From DAOTWY01 sp003696565 (GTDB taxonomy: Bacteria > Chloroflexota > Anaerolineae > Aggregatilineales > Phototrophicaceae): a stretch of 22,037 nt of DNA. Where the stretch lies: the NCBI GenBank assembly GCA_034435635.1, contig DAOTWY010000021.1, positions 1-22,037 on the forward strand, read 5' to 3'. Positions within the stretch are counted from its first letter, which is position 1, and each line of letters starts with the position of its first letter. Below the pieces are notes generated by a model. The model did no database searches. It had not been told where the DNA came from and worked only from the letters and a program-made list of their open reading frames with translations. Positions 1 through 7,248 of this stretch are shown here, piece by piece. A program made the position numbers and the translations under genes.

Positions 1-8
1 GTCAATTA

Positions 9-28
9 CCACCCGCTAAAGCGGGTGG
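9..28 (-). repeat. IS right-end hairpin
   Basis: A perfect 8-bp stem (9-16 with 21-28) closes a 4-base loop at 17-20. It differs at one base from the left-end copy at 1704-1723. It overlaps the tnpB stop codon (16-18), so the last tnpB codons are also part of the terminal structure. In this family such subterminal hairpins are recognised by TnpA on single-stranded DNA. Confidence 0.85.
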
Positions 29-1221
29 CTTGCCCCTGACTCCGAGGAGTCGGTGCTTAAGGGACGATTGACTTGCGTCCCATCGTCACAAAGTCCTTGC
101 CTTGCGACGATACTACGCTGCTGGATATTCCGGGCAGCGTTTAAGTCAGAGTGCAGTTGATAGCCGCAGGATTTGCAGTGGAAATCATGTTTACGACGAT
201 TGGCTTTATCACAGTATCCACAGTGGGAACAAGCGCGAGAGGTGTTGCGGGGGTCTACTACGTCAACCGCAATGCCCACTGCCTCCGCTTTGTAGCTGAG
301 GTAGGCTTGCAGTTGATAGAACGACCAACCGTTCACCAGCTTTCGCAAGGCTTTGCCACACTCATTCGCTCGTTCACGAATACCTTCCAGATTTTCCGTC
401 GCAATCACGGCTGCATCCTGCTCAATAGCAAATTGCACAATCCGTTTGCTGACGACGTGATTGGTATCGCGCATGTAGCGCATCTCTCGACCAGACAACC
501 GTTTGAGAACACGGCGCACCGAACGCGTCGATTTGCCGCTTTGGGCGTTCTCTGCCTTTTTCTTTTGGAGAGAGGCGCGTGTTTTCTGGTAATGGCGTTT
601 GCGGTGCTTGACCTTGCCACCCCCAAAGAAACGCTGTCGCGTACCATCCGTCGCTGTAGCGAGGTAGTTAATGCCCTTGTCCACGCCAACCACGTTGCCA
701 TGTGTTTTGGGGTCTGGTGCAGCTTTACTGACCGTCTGTGCCAGATAGACACTGCCACGACGAATGTACAGCGTCGCACCACCCAAATCCCAATCGGCGT
801 ACTTATCCGCATATGCGCCGACTTTGAATTGCACCCCTTTACGCCGTCCGTCAATCGTGAAGATACTCAAGCCTTTTTGCAGATACGAAAAATCGTATTT
901 GTACTGCATGGTCAGCGAGAACTTGCGAAAGACAATCGGTTGTTCAGGAGTGACTTTCTGAGTACGGAGCGCAGCATATTTGCTGGCGACATGGCGAATG
1001 GCGTTGCAGGACATCTGCGAGGACAGACTGAACCGCGCTCGAATATCATTGTAGGTAAGGCGATGCAGGCGCACATTGTTCGACACACAACCCTGCTCGA
1101 AGGCAACCTGACTGACATAATTGCACACATCCAGCCATTCTTGGATAGTGCGCTGTGCCAATTCAAGCGGCATATCGAGTTTGAGGTTGATGGTACGTGT
1201 CATTACATTTTGTTCAGTCAT
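16..1221 (-). CDS. tnpB: TnpB RNA-guided nuclease / IS605 OrfB transposase
   Basis: A 401-residue protein of the TnpB/OrfB family, the RNA-guided DNA nucleases of IS200/IS605 elements and ancestors of Cas12. The RuvC-like catalytic triad is visible: D181 (VGVDKG), E276 (ATENLEG) and D359 (HSDLNAARN). A four-cysteine zinc finger interrupts RuvC between E276 and D359 (C331, C334, C349, C352). Length is normal for the family, with no frameshift or stop. Two starts are possible, the ATG at 1221 and one six codons in at 1203, where typical TnpB openings (MTRTINLKL) begin; neither has a clear ribosome binding site. It lies 36 bases after tnpA. Its 3' end and the right end would be expected to encode the guide (omega) RNA scaffold, as in characterised relatives; this is inference. 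Confidence 0.93.
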   Translation of the reverse strand: MTEQNVMTRTINLKLDMPLELAQRTIQEWLDVCNYVSQVAFEQGCVSNNVRLHRLTYNDIRARFSLSSQMSCNAIRHVASKYAALRTQKVTPEQPIVFRKFSLTMQYKYDFSYLQKGLSIFTIDGRRKGVQFKVGAYADKYADWDLGGATLYIRRGSVYLAQTVSKAAPDPKTHGNVVGVDKGINYLATATDGTRQRFFGGGKVKHRKRHYQKTRASLQKKKAENAQSGKSTRSVRRVLKRLSGREMRYMRDTNHVVSKRIVQFAIEQDAAVIATENLEGIRERANECGKALRKLVNGWSFYQLQAYLSYKAEAVGIAVDVVDPRNTSRACSHCGYCDKANRRKHDFHCKSCGYQLHSDLNAARNIQQRSIVARQGLCDDGTQVNRPLSTDSSESGASHPL

Positions 1222-1257
1222 AGCTACAATATAGCATGTTTACTGAAAAACACTTGT

Positions 1258-1668
1258 TCAAATTCTTTGACATTCTTCAATGTATCGTTTGATTGTTTCT
1301 GCGCTGACGTGACCTGCTGTACCGATATAGTAGCTTTCAGCCCAAAGTGTTGTTTTTTCACCCCAATATTGCTGTCGCAAATATTCAAATTCGGACATCA
1401 ACATTCGGGAGGTTACGCCTTTGAACAAGCGGACAATCTGAGAGGGTGCATATTTAGGCTTTGCCGACACAAACAGGTGTACGTGATCTGGCATTATCTC
1501 ATGTGCCAGCACGTCAATGTCGTGTTTTGCTGCTATCTCAAACAACAATACACGCAATCTTTCAGCAATTTGCCCTACCAAGACCGATTTTCGATAGCGA
1601 GGTATCCAGACAATGTGATAGTTGATGTTGTAGACGTAATGCCGTCCACGTTTAATTCTGTCAGTCAT
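1258..1668 (-). CDS. tnpA: TnpA, IS200-type Y1 HUH transposase
   Basis: A 136-residue single-strand DNA transposase. The HUH metal-binding motif is at H62-V-H64 in PDHVHLF, and the probable nucleophilic tyrosine is Y129 in the C-terminal helix (TIKRYIEEC). Length and motif order match IS200/IS605 TnpA, which acts as a dimer, cuts and rejoins the hairpin-bearing ends and leaves a phosphotyrosine intermediate. It starts at an ATG at 1668, just inside the left-end hairpin. Nothing is missing, so it is probably functional. The recurring variation in this family is a tnpB without tnpA; here both are present. Confidence 0.93.
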   Translation of the reverse strand: MTDRIKRGRHYVYNINYHIVWIPRYRKSVLVGQIAERLRVLLFEIAAKHDIDVLAHEIMPDHVHLFVSAKPKYAPSQIVRLFKGVTSRMLMSEFEYLRQQYWGEKTTLWAESYYIGTAGHVSAETIKRYIEECQRI

Positions 1669-1703
1669 TCTACGATTTTAGCAGAAAGGAGAAGCGGCTT
1701 CCT

Positions 1704-1723
1704 CCACCCGCTAAAGCAGGTGG
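1704..1723 (-). repeat. IS left-end hairpin
   Basis: Bases 1704-1711 pair with 1716-1723 around a 4-base loop. The sequence is 19/20 identical to the right-end hairpin at 9-28. The single difference is a mismatch on the plus strand but a G-T wobble on the minus strand, which is the coding (top) strand of the element, so the hairpin is better on the strand that TnpA would be expected to use. Confidence 0.8.
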
Positions 1724-1855
1724 TTTCTGCCGCATAATTTCGATGAACATCTCCCACATAAGGATGAATCCCGCACGCTAGGGTGACGACCCTTGCCAGA
1801 GAATTTATCCCTTGGCAACATAGAAATGACCCAATTACTGACAAAGCGATTTGAT

Positions 1856-2566
1856 ATGAAACGAGCCATTCAAGAACATTTATTACCAGGAGATACCCTA
1901 CTAGAAAAATTACAAATCGCCAAAGATACTGGATATGACGGGGTAGAATTTTTTGGGCAAGACCTTACGCCACGTATACCACAAATTATTGATGCCCTGC
2001 TGACAGTTGGGCTTGCCGCTTCTACTGTCAACGCTGGCGGGTGTCATCTGCTCCACCCAGAGATTGCTCAACGAGATGCAGCGATTGGCTATTTACGGCA
2101 GTCAATGGCGAACGCGGTTGATCTAAACGCGGCTGGGGTGGTTTTTTGCCCACAATTAGCAGATACCCCTCACCTGCCTGATCTGCACCCCTATAAATCC
2201 ACCATTGAGCTAGAAGCTGAGCTGCTCGTCACACAACTGCGGGCAACATTAGCAGATTTAGCCTATGCGATGGATACCAAGCTGTTCCTTGCACCGCGCC
2301 ATGATCGCTTGGTTAAGCGGATAGATATGGCAATCACCGTGTTAGAAAAAAACCGGAATCATCCGCATATCGGCATCGCCCCACACACCCAGCACATGCG
2401 CCAAGCAGAGCAAATGCCCATTGAGCAAGTTTTACAGCAATACGCGCAGCGCATCCAGGTGGTGCATATCACCGAACCAGACCCGACAGCAATCACCCAA
2501 GGTTTGCAAGCTGGCGGGTTTGAAGGCTGGCTCATCGCTGCCGCGCCAGATGTTAAATTGGTTTGA
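1856..2566 (+). CDS. Sugar phosphate isomerase/epimerase-like TIM barrel protein
   Basis: About 236 residues resembling the xylose-isomerase-like TIM barrel superfamily (AP endonuclease 2 / sugar phosphate isomerase-epimerase). Visible signs are the opening strand AIQEHLLPG, the helix-strand segment AKDTGYDGVEFFG, a middle strand ending VNAG, and a later AGVVFCPQ strand. Such enzymes usually use a divalent metal to isomerise or epimerise keto-sugars; the substrate here cannot be read. The barrel looks slightly short at the C-terminus, and metal ligands are not obvious in the second half. Start is uncertain: ATG 1856 fits the family N-terminus, but an in-frame ATG at 1826 and a TTG at 1793 are also open, and none has a clear ribosome binding site. 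The IS element ends only about 120 bases upstream and may have separated the gene from its original promoter. Confidence 0.72.
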   Translation: MKRAIQEHLLPGDTLLEKLQIAKDTGYDGVEFFGQDLTPRIPQIIDALLTVGLAASTVNAGGCHLLHPEIAQRDAAIGYLRQSMANAVDLNAAGVVFCPQLADTPHLPDLHPYKSTIELEAELLVTQLRATLADLAYAMDTKLFLAPRHDRLVKRIDMAITVLEKNRNHPHIGIAPHTQHMRQAEQMPIEQVLQQYAQRIQVVHITEPDPTAITQGLQAGGFEGWLIAAAPDVKLV

Positions 2567-2569
2567 ACA

Positions 2570-2598
2570 TTTATCTCTTAGCAGATGTTCGTTACAAT
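2570..2598 (+). promoter_or_regulatory. Candidate sigma-70 promoter for cysS
   Basis: A TACAAT -10 element at 2593-2598 matches the consensus at 5 of 6 positions and lies 17 bases after a weak -35 (TTTATC, 2570-2575). It falls in the 73-base gap between the TIM barrel gene and cysS, about 35 bases before the cysS ribosome binding site. Confidence 0.4.
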
Positions 2599-2639
2599 CA
2601 AAAACATAAAACCCGTTTAAGCCATTTTATGGAGTGACA

Positions 2640-4109
2640 ATGCCCTTAAAAATCTTCAACGTCCTAGGACGTGAAAAAACAGACTTTATCCCGCTGGAAG
2701 AAGGACACGTTGGCATGTATGTCTGCGGTCCAACTGTGTACGATCATGCTCATCTAGGGCACGCCAAAACCTACGTTTCGTTTGATTTGGTCGTGCGTTA
2801 TCTACGTTATATTGGTTATAATGTGCTATATGTGCAAAATATCACCGATGTTGGGCATTTGACCGAGACAGAATTCGGTGAGGATAAAATCCTCAAAAAA
2901 GCCCGCGCCACACAATCCAAGCCCATGCAATTGGTAGAAACCTATACTCGTAGCTATTTTGAGGACATGGACGCGCTCAAGGTTACCCGTCCAGATATTT
3001 CCCCCCGTGCCAGTGGGCATATCCCTGAGCAGATCAACATGATTCAAACGTTGATCGAAAAAGGCTATGCCTATGAAGTCAACGGCAGTGTGTATTTTGA
3101 TGTGACCACCGCCCCAAATTATGGCAAGCTCTCTAATCGCCGCCTAGATGAACAAGCCGAAGGCACAAGAGAAGCCGTCCGTAGCGAAAAACGCAACCCA
3201 CAAGACTTTGCCCTATGGAAACGCGCCGATCCAGAACACATCCTACGCTGGGATTCCCCCTGGGGAGAAGGCTTCCCCGGTTGGCATATTGAATGTTCCG
3301 CCATGGCGAAAAAGTATTTAGGAGATACGTTCGATATTCACGGCGGCGGAATTGATAATATCTTCCCACACAATGAATGTGAAATTGTCCAAAGTGAATG
3401 CTGCAACGATGCCGAATTCGCCCGCTATTGGATGCTGGTTGGCAGTTTAAATGTCCCTGACCCCATTGAAGGCATCCCAGTTAAAATGAGCAAAAGCCTG
3501 GGGAATTTCGTCACGGTGAAGGACGCGCTGGCAAAATATCGCCCAGAAGTTATCCGTATGTTTGTGTTCAGCGCACATTATAGCAACCCCGTTACATATA
3601 GCGACGAGGTATTAGCAGCGGCTTCTGCTGGTTGGGAACGGCTATATAACGCCGTCCGCCTGACCCGTCAAATGATGGCAGATGCCCCCAATACTGATGA
3701 CGGCAACAGCTTTGATGCGCGTGTAAACCAGCTTAAAGCAGATTTTTGCGCAGCAATGGACGACGATTTTAGTGCGCCCAAAGCGATCGCCACCTTACAA
3801 GAGTTCACCCGTGATGTGAATACTTTGCTCAACAGCGGAACAACAATCGGACTATCCACGCTTGAATCAATTGAGGCAGTTTATCGTGAATTAGGTGGGG
3901 ATGTGTTAGGCATTATTCCCGAATCTGACATTGCCACGAGCAACAACGCTCAACGTGAGGCTGGGCTAATTGAACTGCTGATTGAGCTACGTGCCCAAGC
4001 CCGTAAAGCTAAAAATTGGGCGGAAAGTGACCGCATCCGCGATGAATTGCAAAAATTAGGAATCATTCTAGAAGACCGCCCAGATGGCACTATCTGGAAG
4101 GTGGAATAG
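2640..4109 (+). CDS. cysS: Cysteinyl-tRNA synthetase
   Basis: A class I aminoacyl-tRNA synthetase of 489 residues that charges tRNA-Cys with cysteine in the cytoplasm. It carries the HIGH signature as H38-L-G-H41 directly after the zinc ligand C29 (YVCGPTVYDHAHLGH), the second zinc cysteine in WHIECSAM, the histidine-rich HGGGIDNIFPHNE segment and the KMSKSLGN loop. The C-terminal part shows the helical anticodon-binding region ending in the usual ADRIRDEL-like segment (SDRIRDELQKLGI). Length is normal. The frame is open from a GTG at 2634, but that codon overlaps the ribosome binding site GGAG (2631-2634), which sits five bases before the ATG at 2640, so the ATG was chosen. It probably has its own promoter at 2570-2598. 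Downstream lies a leader-like RNA unit rather than an operon partner. Confidence 0.97.
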   Translation: MPLKIFNVLGREKTDFIPLEEGHVGMYVCGPTVYDHAHLGHAKTYVSFDLVVRYLRYIGYNVLYVQNITDVGHLTETEFGEDKILKKARATQSKPMQLVETYTRSYFEDMDALKVTRPDISPRASGHIPEQINMIQTLIEKGYAYEVNGSVYFDVTTAPNYGKLSNRRLDEQAEGTREAVRSEKRNPQDFALWKRADPEHILRWDSPWGEGFPGWHIECSAMAKKYLGDTFDIHGGGIDNIFPHNECEIVQSECCNDAEFARYWMLVGSLNVPDPIEGIPVKMSKSLGNFVTVKDALAKYRPEVIRMFVFSAHYSNPVTYSDEVLAAASAGWERLYNAVRLTRQMMADAPNTDDGNSFDARVNQLKADFCAAMDDDFSAPKAIATLQEFTRDVNTLLNSGTTIGLSTLESIEAVYRELGGDVLGIIPESDIATSNNAQREAGLIELLIELRAQARKAKNWAESDRIRDELQKLGIILEDRPDGTIWKVE

Positions 4110-4182
4110 CCGCAGCTATCATATCACAAACAACGCTATGGAGGTGTTCATTTTGCGTCTTATTGAACTCTCATGAACTAAC

Positions 4183-4211
4183 TTGCACTTTAGAGGCATT
4201 TATGATACACT
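4183..4211 (+). promoter_or_regulatory. Candidate extended -10 promoter
   Basis: An extended -10 element (TGA followed by TACACT, 4203-4211) lies 17 bases after TTGCAC (4183-4188). Initiation would be near 4218, just ahead of the strong Shine-Dalgarno sequence at 4232-4245. Individually the hexamers are imperfect; the spacing and the TG extension support the call. Confidence 0.45.
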
Positions 4212-4249
4212 TTCATCATCTGTTGGTTAATGAAAGGAGGTGGTCAAGA

Positions 4250-4279
4250 ATGATAGGCTACAAGGAGGTACACCTCTGA
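4250..4279 (+). CDS. Nine-codon leader-peptide-like ORF
   Basis: ATG at 4250 opens a nine-codon frame (MIGYKEVHL) ending in TGA at 4277. It is preceded by an exceptionally strong ribosome binding site, AGGAGGTGG within 4237-4245, at good spacing. A second tiny frame (MKGGGQE, from ATG 4230) ends at 4251-4253 and overlaps this start by an ATGA, so the two could be translationally coupled. The ORF itself contains another Shine-Dalgarno-like AAGGAGGT (4262-4269). Nothing says the peptide acts after synthesis; a role in ribosome-dependent control of the downstream hairpins is the simplest reading. The N-terminal residues faintly recall ribosomal protein S21 openings, but the frame stops at once. 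Confidence 0.4.
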   Translation: MIGYKEVHL

Positions 4280-4325
4280 TATTCCTTTCTGAGGTCACAC
4301 AGTGGTGTGCCTCACCCAGAAGCCG

Positions 4326-4352
4326 AGGCTGTGGTTGATACCACAGCCTTTT
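4326..4352 (+). terminator. Intrinsic terminator
   Basis: A perfect 9-bp stem (4326-4334 with 4341-4349) closes a 6-base loop and runs into a short T tract (4349-4352). It ends the leader-like unit and lies 55 bases before the next gene on the same strand. Confidence 0.75.
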
Positions 4353-4407
4353 ACATTTGATGAGCTTGATTTAAAATGCGGCAGCACGCAAGACATAAGG
4401 TTAACCC

Positions 4408-6348
4408 ATGCGAAAACTGCTCATCATATTTACCCTATTGTTTTTGTTCCTACTCACATTTGACATTTATCCTGGCTTACGCGGCGGTTCGGGCTGGCGT
4501 TGGGAATATGAACTCCCCCAAAGTATGCTGCCTGTGCTGCTTTTGGCAGGGTTATTACTGGCATATGTACTAGGGGTATGGTGGTCTCGGCAAAAACCCG
4601 TTTGGGTCGGCTTATGCTGGGCAGTGATCATGTCCGCTGCGCTTGCGGTCGGTGTTGTTAGCATTCGCGGAAATCCGGCAGAGTTGTTGTTCATTCGCAC
4701 TGTTTCCCCTGTACAAACCGGTGCTAGCACTATCGCAACCACAATGATGGCGGAAGACGGTGTGCAAACCACGCTAGATCGCTGGACAGATGTCATGCGT
4801 GAATCGCTGGATTTAAACCTCATTCACTTCACCACTAGCCCACCCGGTCAACCTCTTATCCACTACGCAATAGCGAAATTACTTGATTCCACACCCGCAC
4901 AATGGAGCTATGCCTTGCGTCCCTATCAATGCAACAACGTTGATGTAATGAACTATACACGGGGCGAAATATTGAGTGTGGGCGTGGTTGGGATGTTCAT
5001 GCCACTGTGGGCAGCGTTAGGCGTTTTGCCAATATTCGTTGCGAGTCGCAACATTTATAAAGACAAACAACTCGCATTATATGTTGCTCAATGGTGGGCT
5101 TTAGTTCCCACGATTTTATTATTTATGCCTGTTTGGAACGTCATTTACCCGGCGTTGTGTGCGCTGAGTTTCATGTTTTTATTATCAGCAATTTTACAAA
5201 ATCGCATTTGGCTGGCGATAATGAGTGGGGCGGTGCTGTCGTTTACCACATTTCTCAATTTTGCGGTGTTACCGGTTCTACTTCTGTTTGGGTTATTCAC
5301 ATTGGGCTGTTGGTGGTGGGTATATCGCACACGCGGTTTTGTGTGGACGCTAAAAATCGGAGCCTGGTTTGGCATCGGGTTATTGACATGCTGGATACCT
5401 TTTTGGCTAGCAACCGGTTATACCCCGCTAGACATCTTCGCCGTCACGCTGGAAAAGCATACCAACCTTGTTCAACGAGCATATCTGCCTTGGCTAATCT
5501 TGCATCCATATGACACATTGCTATTCATGGGCATCCCATTGGCGGGGGTAACGCTTTGGGCAGCTTTCACCGTGTTTTTTCCCACATTAACATCCAAACA
5601 GGTCAATCGTTCATCACACCAAACCAACACAAAGCCCCTTGCAGATGTACTAACGATTACTTTTGTCATCACATTCATAGCTGTGAACATCAGCGGGATT
5701 GCCCAGGGAGAAAATGGGCGCATCATGAGCTTTTATGCACCGTTTATATTGCTTGTAGCAGCGAGATGGTTGGATAGCTTACCACTCATGACAACACAAG
5801 CTCTCACCGTGTTGGTAATGGCAAGCACGCTAGCCGTTATCCCGCTAGACCTTAATCCACCGCCGGATGCCCCCCGCACAGATATATCAACACTTCACAC
5901 CCTAGAAGTCATCCCAGCGGATGCTCGCTTTTATAGCACACATTATCTTGGTGAATTCAAGTTAAGTGGGTATCGCCTAGTAGCAGATGTCGGCGCACAA
6001 AGTATCACACTAGAGACAATTTGGGCAGGAGAATCACGGACTGAACGCCCTTATCATCTAGAAGTTGTAGCACACGTAACAGATTGGCAAAATGAGGCAG
6101 ATTCACAAACCACCTCACAAGCGATCCGTTGGCTACCACAAACTGGCAACTATCCACCAACTTGTTGGCAGGCGGGCGATGTCATTCATGATGTCCAGGT
6201 TATTCATTTGCCAGTTGTCACCGCACCAGTTGAATGGACGTTAGAACTCCGCGCCGTTGACCCAAAGACTGGTGATGTTGCCTGGGTCAGCACCTCTGAT
6301 GATGAAATTCGTCAGGCATTTATCATCCCAGATATACAGTATCCTTGA
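4408..6348 (+). CDS. GT-C-like polytopic membrane glycosyltransferase
   Basis: A 646-residue membrane protein with an N-terminal membrane anchor (residues 1-19), roughly ten further hydrophobic segments to about residue 490, and a soluble C-terminal tail of about 140 residues. Between the early membrane segments is the loop HFTTSPPGQPLIHY (140-153). An S/H-PPG-x-PL motif there is typical of GT-C mannosyltransferase-like proteins, which use polyprenyl-phosphate sugars outside the membrane. The tail (segments SGYRLVADVG and PPTCWQAGDVIHD) looks like the beta-sandwich at the end of the protein at 7249-9276, so the two are probably distant paralogues. No classic DD pair was found in the first outer loop, so activity is uncertain. 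It starts at ATG 4408 with a modest TAAGG site. It converges with the erm-like gene across a six-base gap. Likely role: envelope glycan or glycoprotein synthesis. Confidence 0.72.
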   Translation: MRKLLIIFTLLFLFLLTFDIYPGLRGGSGWRWEYELPQSMLPVLLLAGLLLAYVLGVWWSRQKPVWVGLCWAVIMSAALAVGVVSIRGNPAELLFIRTVSPVQTGASTIATTMMAEDGVQTTLDRWTDVMRESLDLNLIHFTTSPPGQPLIHYAIAKLLDSTPAQWSYALRPYQCNNVDVMNYTRGEILSVGVVGMFMPLWAALGVLPIFVASRNIYKDKQLALYVAQWWALVPTILLFMPVWNVIYPALCALSFMFLLSAILQNRIWLAIMSGAVLSFTTFLNFAVLPVLLLFGLFTLGCWWWVYRTRGFVWTLKIGAWFGIGLLTCWIPFWLATGYTPLDIFAVTLEKHTNLVQRAYLPWLILHPYDTLLFMGIPLAGVTLWAAFTVFFPTLTSKQVNRSSHQTNTKPLADVLTITFVITFIAVNISGIAQGENGRIMSFYAPFILLVAARWLDSLPLMTTQALTVLVMASTLAVIPLDLNPPPDAPRTDISTLHTLEVIPADARFYSTHYLGEFKLSGYRLVADVGAQSITLETIWAGESRTERPYHLEVVAHVTDWQNEADSQTTSQAIRWLPQTGNYPPTCWQAGDVIHDVQVIHLPVVTAPVEWTLELRAVDPKTGDVAWVSTSDDEIRQAFIIPDIQYP

Positions 6349-6354
6349 GTGAAA

Positions 6355-7191
6355 TTATCGCTTTTTTCTGGGGCGACGATGCCCGCCAGATTGATTAAGC
6401 ATATCACGCCGCCGCTGCTCGGCACGTAAACGGGACATCGCTCCTTGGATGATATTGATTTTATCCTGATTCAAACGCATAAATGTATCGAAGGCATCAA
6501 GAATCCCTTCCAGCGTTTGTGATTTGAGTCCGCGCCCCATTACCAGATGTTCTAAACGATGCAGTTGCGTCTTGGAAAATAGTTTTTTCCAAGCCCCCTC
6601 TCCTACGCGATCCTTGGAAACAAACGCCAAAAAATCCTTATAAATCGCATAATGTTGTGAGGCAATTAAGGGTGTAGGACGCTTATCAAACGCAAATAAG
6701 GCAGTATCCACACTGGGCTGTGGCTTAAAATCCCCCCGTGAAAATGTATGAGCAACTGTCAACGTATACAACGGCTTGATCAACAAGGATTTAAAAGTCT
6801 CACCGTTTTGGCTTAACATGGCATCTTGCTGCAAAATCAAATGTGCCTGTTGTGGTCCCGTCTGCGGATTGAGGATATATTCCAATAAGTCCGACGTGAT
6901 ATTAAACGGCACATTGGAAAAAACAGAATATCCAGCAGATAAATTTGTGAGGTCATATTGCAGAATATCGCCTTGTACCACTTGCACACCAGGGATATCA
7001 CGTAATTGTTGCGCTAATTTTGCATCCAGTTCCACCGCAACAACATGTTTCACACGTTTCACTAGTTCACGGGTGATAATCCCTTCCCCAGGTCCAATCT
7101 CCAAAACAATATCCGCCAACTGCGCCAAATCAACGATGTGTTTAACCAGTTGCGGATTGTGTAAAAAATTTTGTGTATATCGAATATCCAT
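6355..7191 (-). CDS. erm: Erm-like 23S rRNA adenine N6-methyltransferase
   Basis: A 278-residue SAM-dependent methyltransferase of the KsgA/Erm superfamily. Motif X is QNFLH (8-11), motif I is LEIGPGEG (30-37), and motif IV is N93-V-P-F-N-I-T-S-D101. The aspartate after NIT/S, the segment FSRGDFKPQPSVDTALF, and the WKKLFSKTQLHRL block fit Erm enzymes, which methylate A2058 of 23S rRNA, better than RsmA/KsgA, where a proline follows the motif (STP). The tail is very basic and rich in arginine (RRPRKKR), as in actinobacterial Erm proteins. Erm methylation gives macrolide-lincosamide-streptogramin resistance in known cases; whether this copy does so is inference. It starts at ATG 7191 without a clear ribosome binding site, 57 bases after the GT-C gene on the same strand. 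No attenuator could be confirmed. RsmA remains the alternative. Confidence 0.75.
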   Translation of the reverse strand: MDIRYTQNFLHNPQLVKHIVDLAQLADIVLEIGPGEGIITRELVKRVKHVVAVELDAKLAQQLRDIPGVQVVQGDILQYDLTNLSAGYSVFSNVPFNITSDLLEYILNPQTGPQQAHLILQQDAMLSQNGETFKSLLIKPLYTLTVAHTFSRGDFKPQPSVDTALFAFDKRPTPLIASQHYAIYKDFLAFVSKDRVGEGAWKKLFSKTQLHRLEHLVMGRGLKSQTLEGILDAFDTFMRLNQDKINIIQGAMSRLRAEQRRRDMLNQSGGHRRPRKKR

Positions 7192-7248
7192 AGATGATAA
7201 CTATCAACCGCATAGGGATAATTTTTTACGGAACATAATCCCCACACC

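Larger units (their letters stand above)
1..1735 (-). mobile_element. IS200/IS605-family insertion sequence, apparently intact
   Basis: Two minus-strand genes in the order tnpA then tnpB lie between two nearly identical 20-base hairpin sequences at 1704-1723 (left end) and 9-28 (right end). This is the architecture of the IS200/IS605 family, which moves as single-stranded DNA, has no inverted terminal repeats and makes no target duplication. Both transposase frames are open and keep their catalytic residues, so the copy could be active. The exact tips cannot be fixed: the right tip lies within or just beyond bases 1-8, and the left tip is somewhere around 1724-1740. Any TnpB guide sequence, taken from the flank beyond the right end, therefore falls outside this window. 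Confidence 0.85.
4218..4352 (+). ncRNA. Candidate structured leader or small RNA with mini-ORF
   Basis: A roughly 135-base unit bounded by a candidate promoter and an intrinsic terminator. From 5' to 3' it holds a 14-base match (one wobble) to the complement of the usual 16S rRNA 3' end (4232-4245), a nine-codon ORF (4250-4279), a 9-bp hairpin with one bulged base (4291-4313, loop AGTG) and the terminator hairpin. The Shine-Dalgarno bases 4232-4242 can pair with 4271-4275 and 4284-4289 (11 bp with an 8-base bulge). The segment 4287-4290 can instead pair with 4318-4321 to extend the hairpin, so two folds compete. That arrangement suggests attenuation of the membrane glycosyltransferase at 4408, or a free small RNA. 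No known RNA family was recognised. Confidence 0.45.

Noticed and set aside
151..1737. A plus-strand open frame of 528 codons across the IS element
   Set aside because: It lies opposite tnpB and tnpA, both of which carry full catalytic motifs. Its own translation has no recognisable domain, no ribosome binding site and low-complexity cysteine-rich stretches.
6355..7191. Calling this gene rsmA/ksgA
   Set aside because: The residue after the motif IV NIT/S is Ser-Asp rather than Thr-Pro, and the C-terminal WKKLFSKTQ block and basic tail match Erm. RsmA is kept as the alternative, not the call.
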